This document shows, piece after piece, positions 5,976-6,643 of a stretch of 6,643 nucleotides of DNA; the stretch's first letter is position 1, and every line of letters begins with the position of its first letter. Location: NCBI GenBank assembly GCA_002343455.1, contig DDSR01000005.1, positions 1-6,643 of the forward strand, written 5' to 3'. The notes under the pieces are model-generated. The model searched no databases, was not told the origin of the DNA, and was given only the letters and a program-made list of their open reading frames with translations. This DNA comes from Deltaproteobacteria bacterium UBA2385 (GTDB lineage Bacteria; Myxococcota_A; UBA796; UBA2385). The translations under genes were made by a program, and so were the position numbers.

Positions 5976-6643
5976 TCATCCAGCTCCCCGCCTCAGCCGG
6001 CGAGCGTCTTCGAACCATCGACCGGTGGCCCGCGCGCGGACCTCGCCAACGACTCCATCACCCCAAGCGTCGCGGGGGCGACGACGCCGTTTCGGGCCGG
6101 TCCTGTGGACCGGCCAAAGGGGGGCCCACAACCGCATTCCCTGGTCACAGCACGGACAAGCCCAGCCGTCGACTTCGAAGGCTCTCCAGAGCAGCCGGGC
6201 CCATGGCACCCAACGCGAGGTCGCGGCCGGCTTCCTGGCGAGGCGGCAAGCGGTCGATCCCCCAGGCTGTGACGGCCTGGTCTCTCGCGGCTGCACCCTG
6301 GGCCGCAGCGCCGACCGGGCCGCGAGCACCCCATGGTAGAAGACGGTGTTGGCGTGTGGCGGTGGAACCAAGGCTGCCAGAGGTTCGATCAGCTCAATCC
6401 GGGACAGGTCCTCCAAACCGGGTCGTGCCTTCGGTCCCGTCCGTCCAGGGCCGCTTGAAGCGAATGCGCAGGCCACCATCGGGGAGCTCCTCGAGCCGAG
6501 GCGTGGCGAGGGGCGGCCGCGCGATGGTCCGGGCGAGGCCCTTCCACGCCCTTGCGATCCTTGGCGCCGATGACGACCCCAGCATGCAAGCCGTAGCCAT
6601 CGCAGTTGGCGCACGTTGGCGGCAGCCGGTAGGGCCGGCCGCC
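5976..6643 (-). pseudogene. frameshifted C-terminal part of an IS91-type (Y2) transposase, truncated by the window edge
   Basis: Three minus-strand frames together give the C-terminal half of an IS91/IS801-type rolling-circle transposase. The first runs from the window end to about 6539: GRPYRLPPTCANCDGYGLHAGV, IGAKDRKGVEG. The second, about 6537-6421, gives LARTIARPPLATPRLEELPDG, LRIRFKRPWTDGT. The third, about 6419-5976, gives ELIEPLAALVPPPHANTVFYHGVLAA, SRWVPWARLLWRAFEVDGWACPCC (6158-6147 for CPCC). The order matches the family: HAG, RPPLA, LKRPWxDGT, LAALVPPPRxHxxxYHGVLA, WAxLLxRVFxxDxxxCPxCG. Two frame changes, near 6538 and 6420, mean it is not translated intact unless these are sequencing errors. 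The HUH/Y2 catalytic part would lie to the right of the window. The last 50 residues before the 5976 stop are low in similarity. No terminal IS91 signal was recognised. Confidence 0.72.

Noticed and set aside
4639..6339. A 566-codon plus-strand frame
   Set aside because: It is antisense to the barrel-like protein, the MBL remnant and the transposase remnant; no motif or ribosome binding site supports it.

Overview
This is a GC-rich chromosomal window with the codon usage (G/C third positions) and gene content of a high-GC Gram-negative bacterium. c-type cytochromes with periplasmic signals, a probable outer-membrane protein and an IS91-type remnant would fit Myxococcota, another deltaproteobacterial-type lineage or a related group. 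No taxonomic marker gene is present, so this is only an inference.

Layout: (1) Bases 1-1253, plus strand, hold a two-gene cytochrome unit: the 3' part of a class II cytochrome c (c-556/c' type), followed with a 4-base stop/start overlap by a diheme class I cytochrome c that appears to start at CTG. (2) Bases 1255-1749, minus strand, hold a complete O6-alkylguanine-DNA alkyltransferase (Ogt type), convergent with the cytochromes and separated from them by one base. (3) Bases about 1767-3437 hold no credible protein gene. Read on the minus strand this block is purine-rich and full of short perfect stems capped by GNRA and UNCG tetraloops. It ends in an 11-bp GC-rich hairpin followed by a weak T-rich stretch, 17 bases before the ogt start codon. 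I interpret it as a very large (about 1.65 kb) structured non-coding RNA transcribed leftward. It does not look like 16S or 23S rRNA, and I could not assign it to a known large-RNA class. This is the most interesting part of the window. (4) Bases about 3448-3657, minus strand, keep only the C-terminal beta-domain remnant of a CocE/NonD (X-Pro dipeptidyl-peptidase-like) hydrolase, with a 12-bp triplication at its truncated edge. (5) Bases 3878-5688, minus strand, form a two-gene operon joined by an ATGA overlap: a secreted beta-barrel-like protein of unknown function, then a beta-lactamase-fold serine hydrolase. (6) Bases about 5811-6643, minus strand, are a gene graveyard: the C-terminal tail of an MBL-fold hydrolase and a frameshifted C-terminal part of an IS91-type transposase that runs off the window.

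The cytochromes probably act together in periplasmic electron transfer, and Ogt is an independent DNA-repair function. The large RNA lies between Ogt and a region of decayed genes and transposon debris, which would fit insertion or transfer into an accessory site. Ogt has essentially no promoter space of its own, so its expression may depend on readthrough of the RNA's terminator or on a promoter inside the RNA block.
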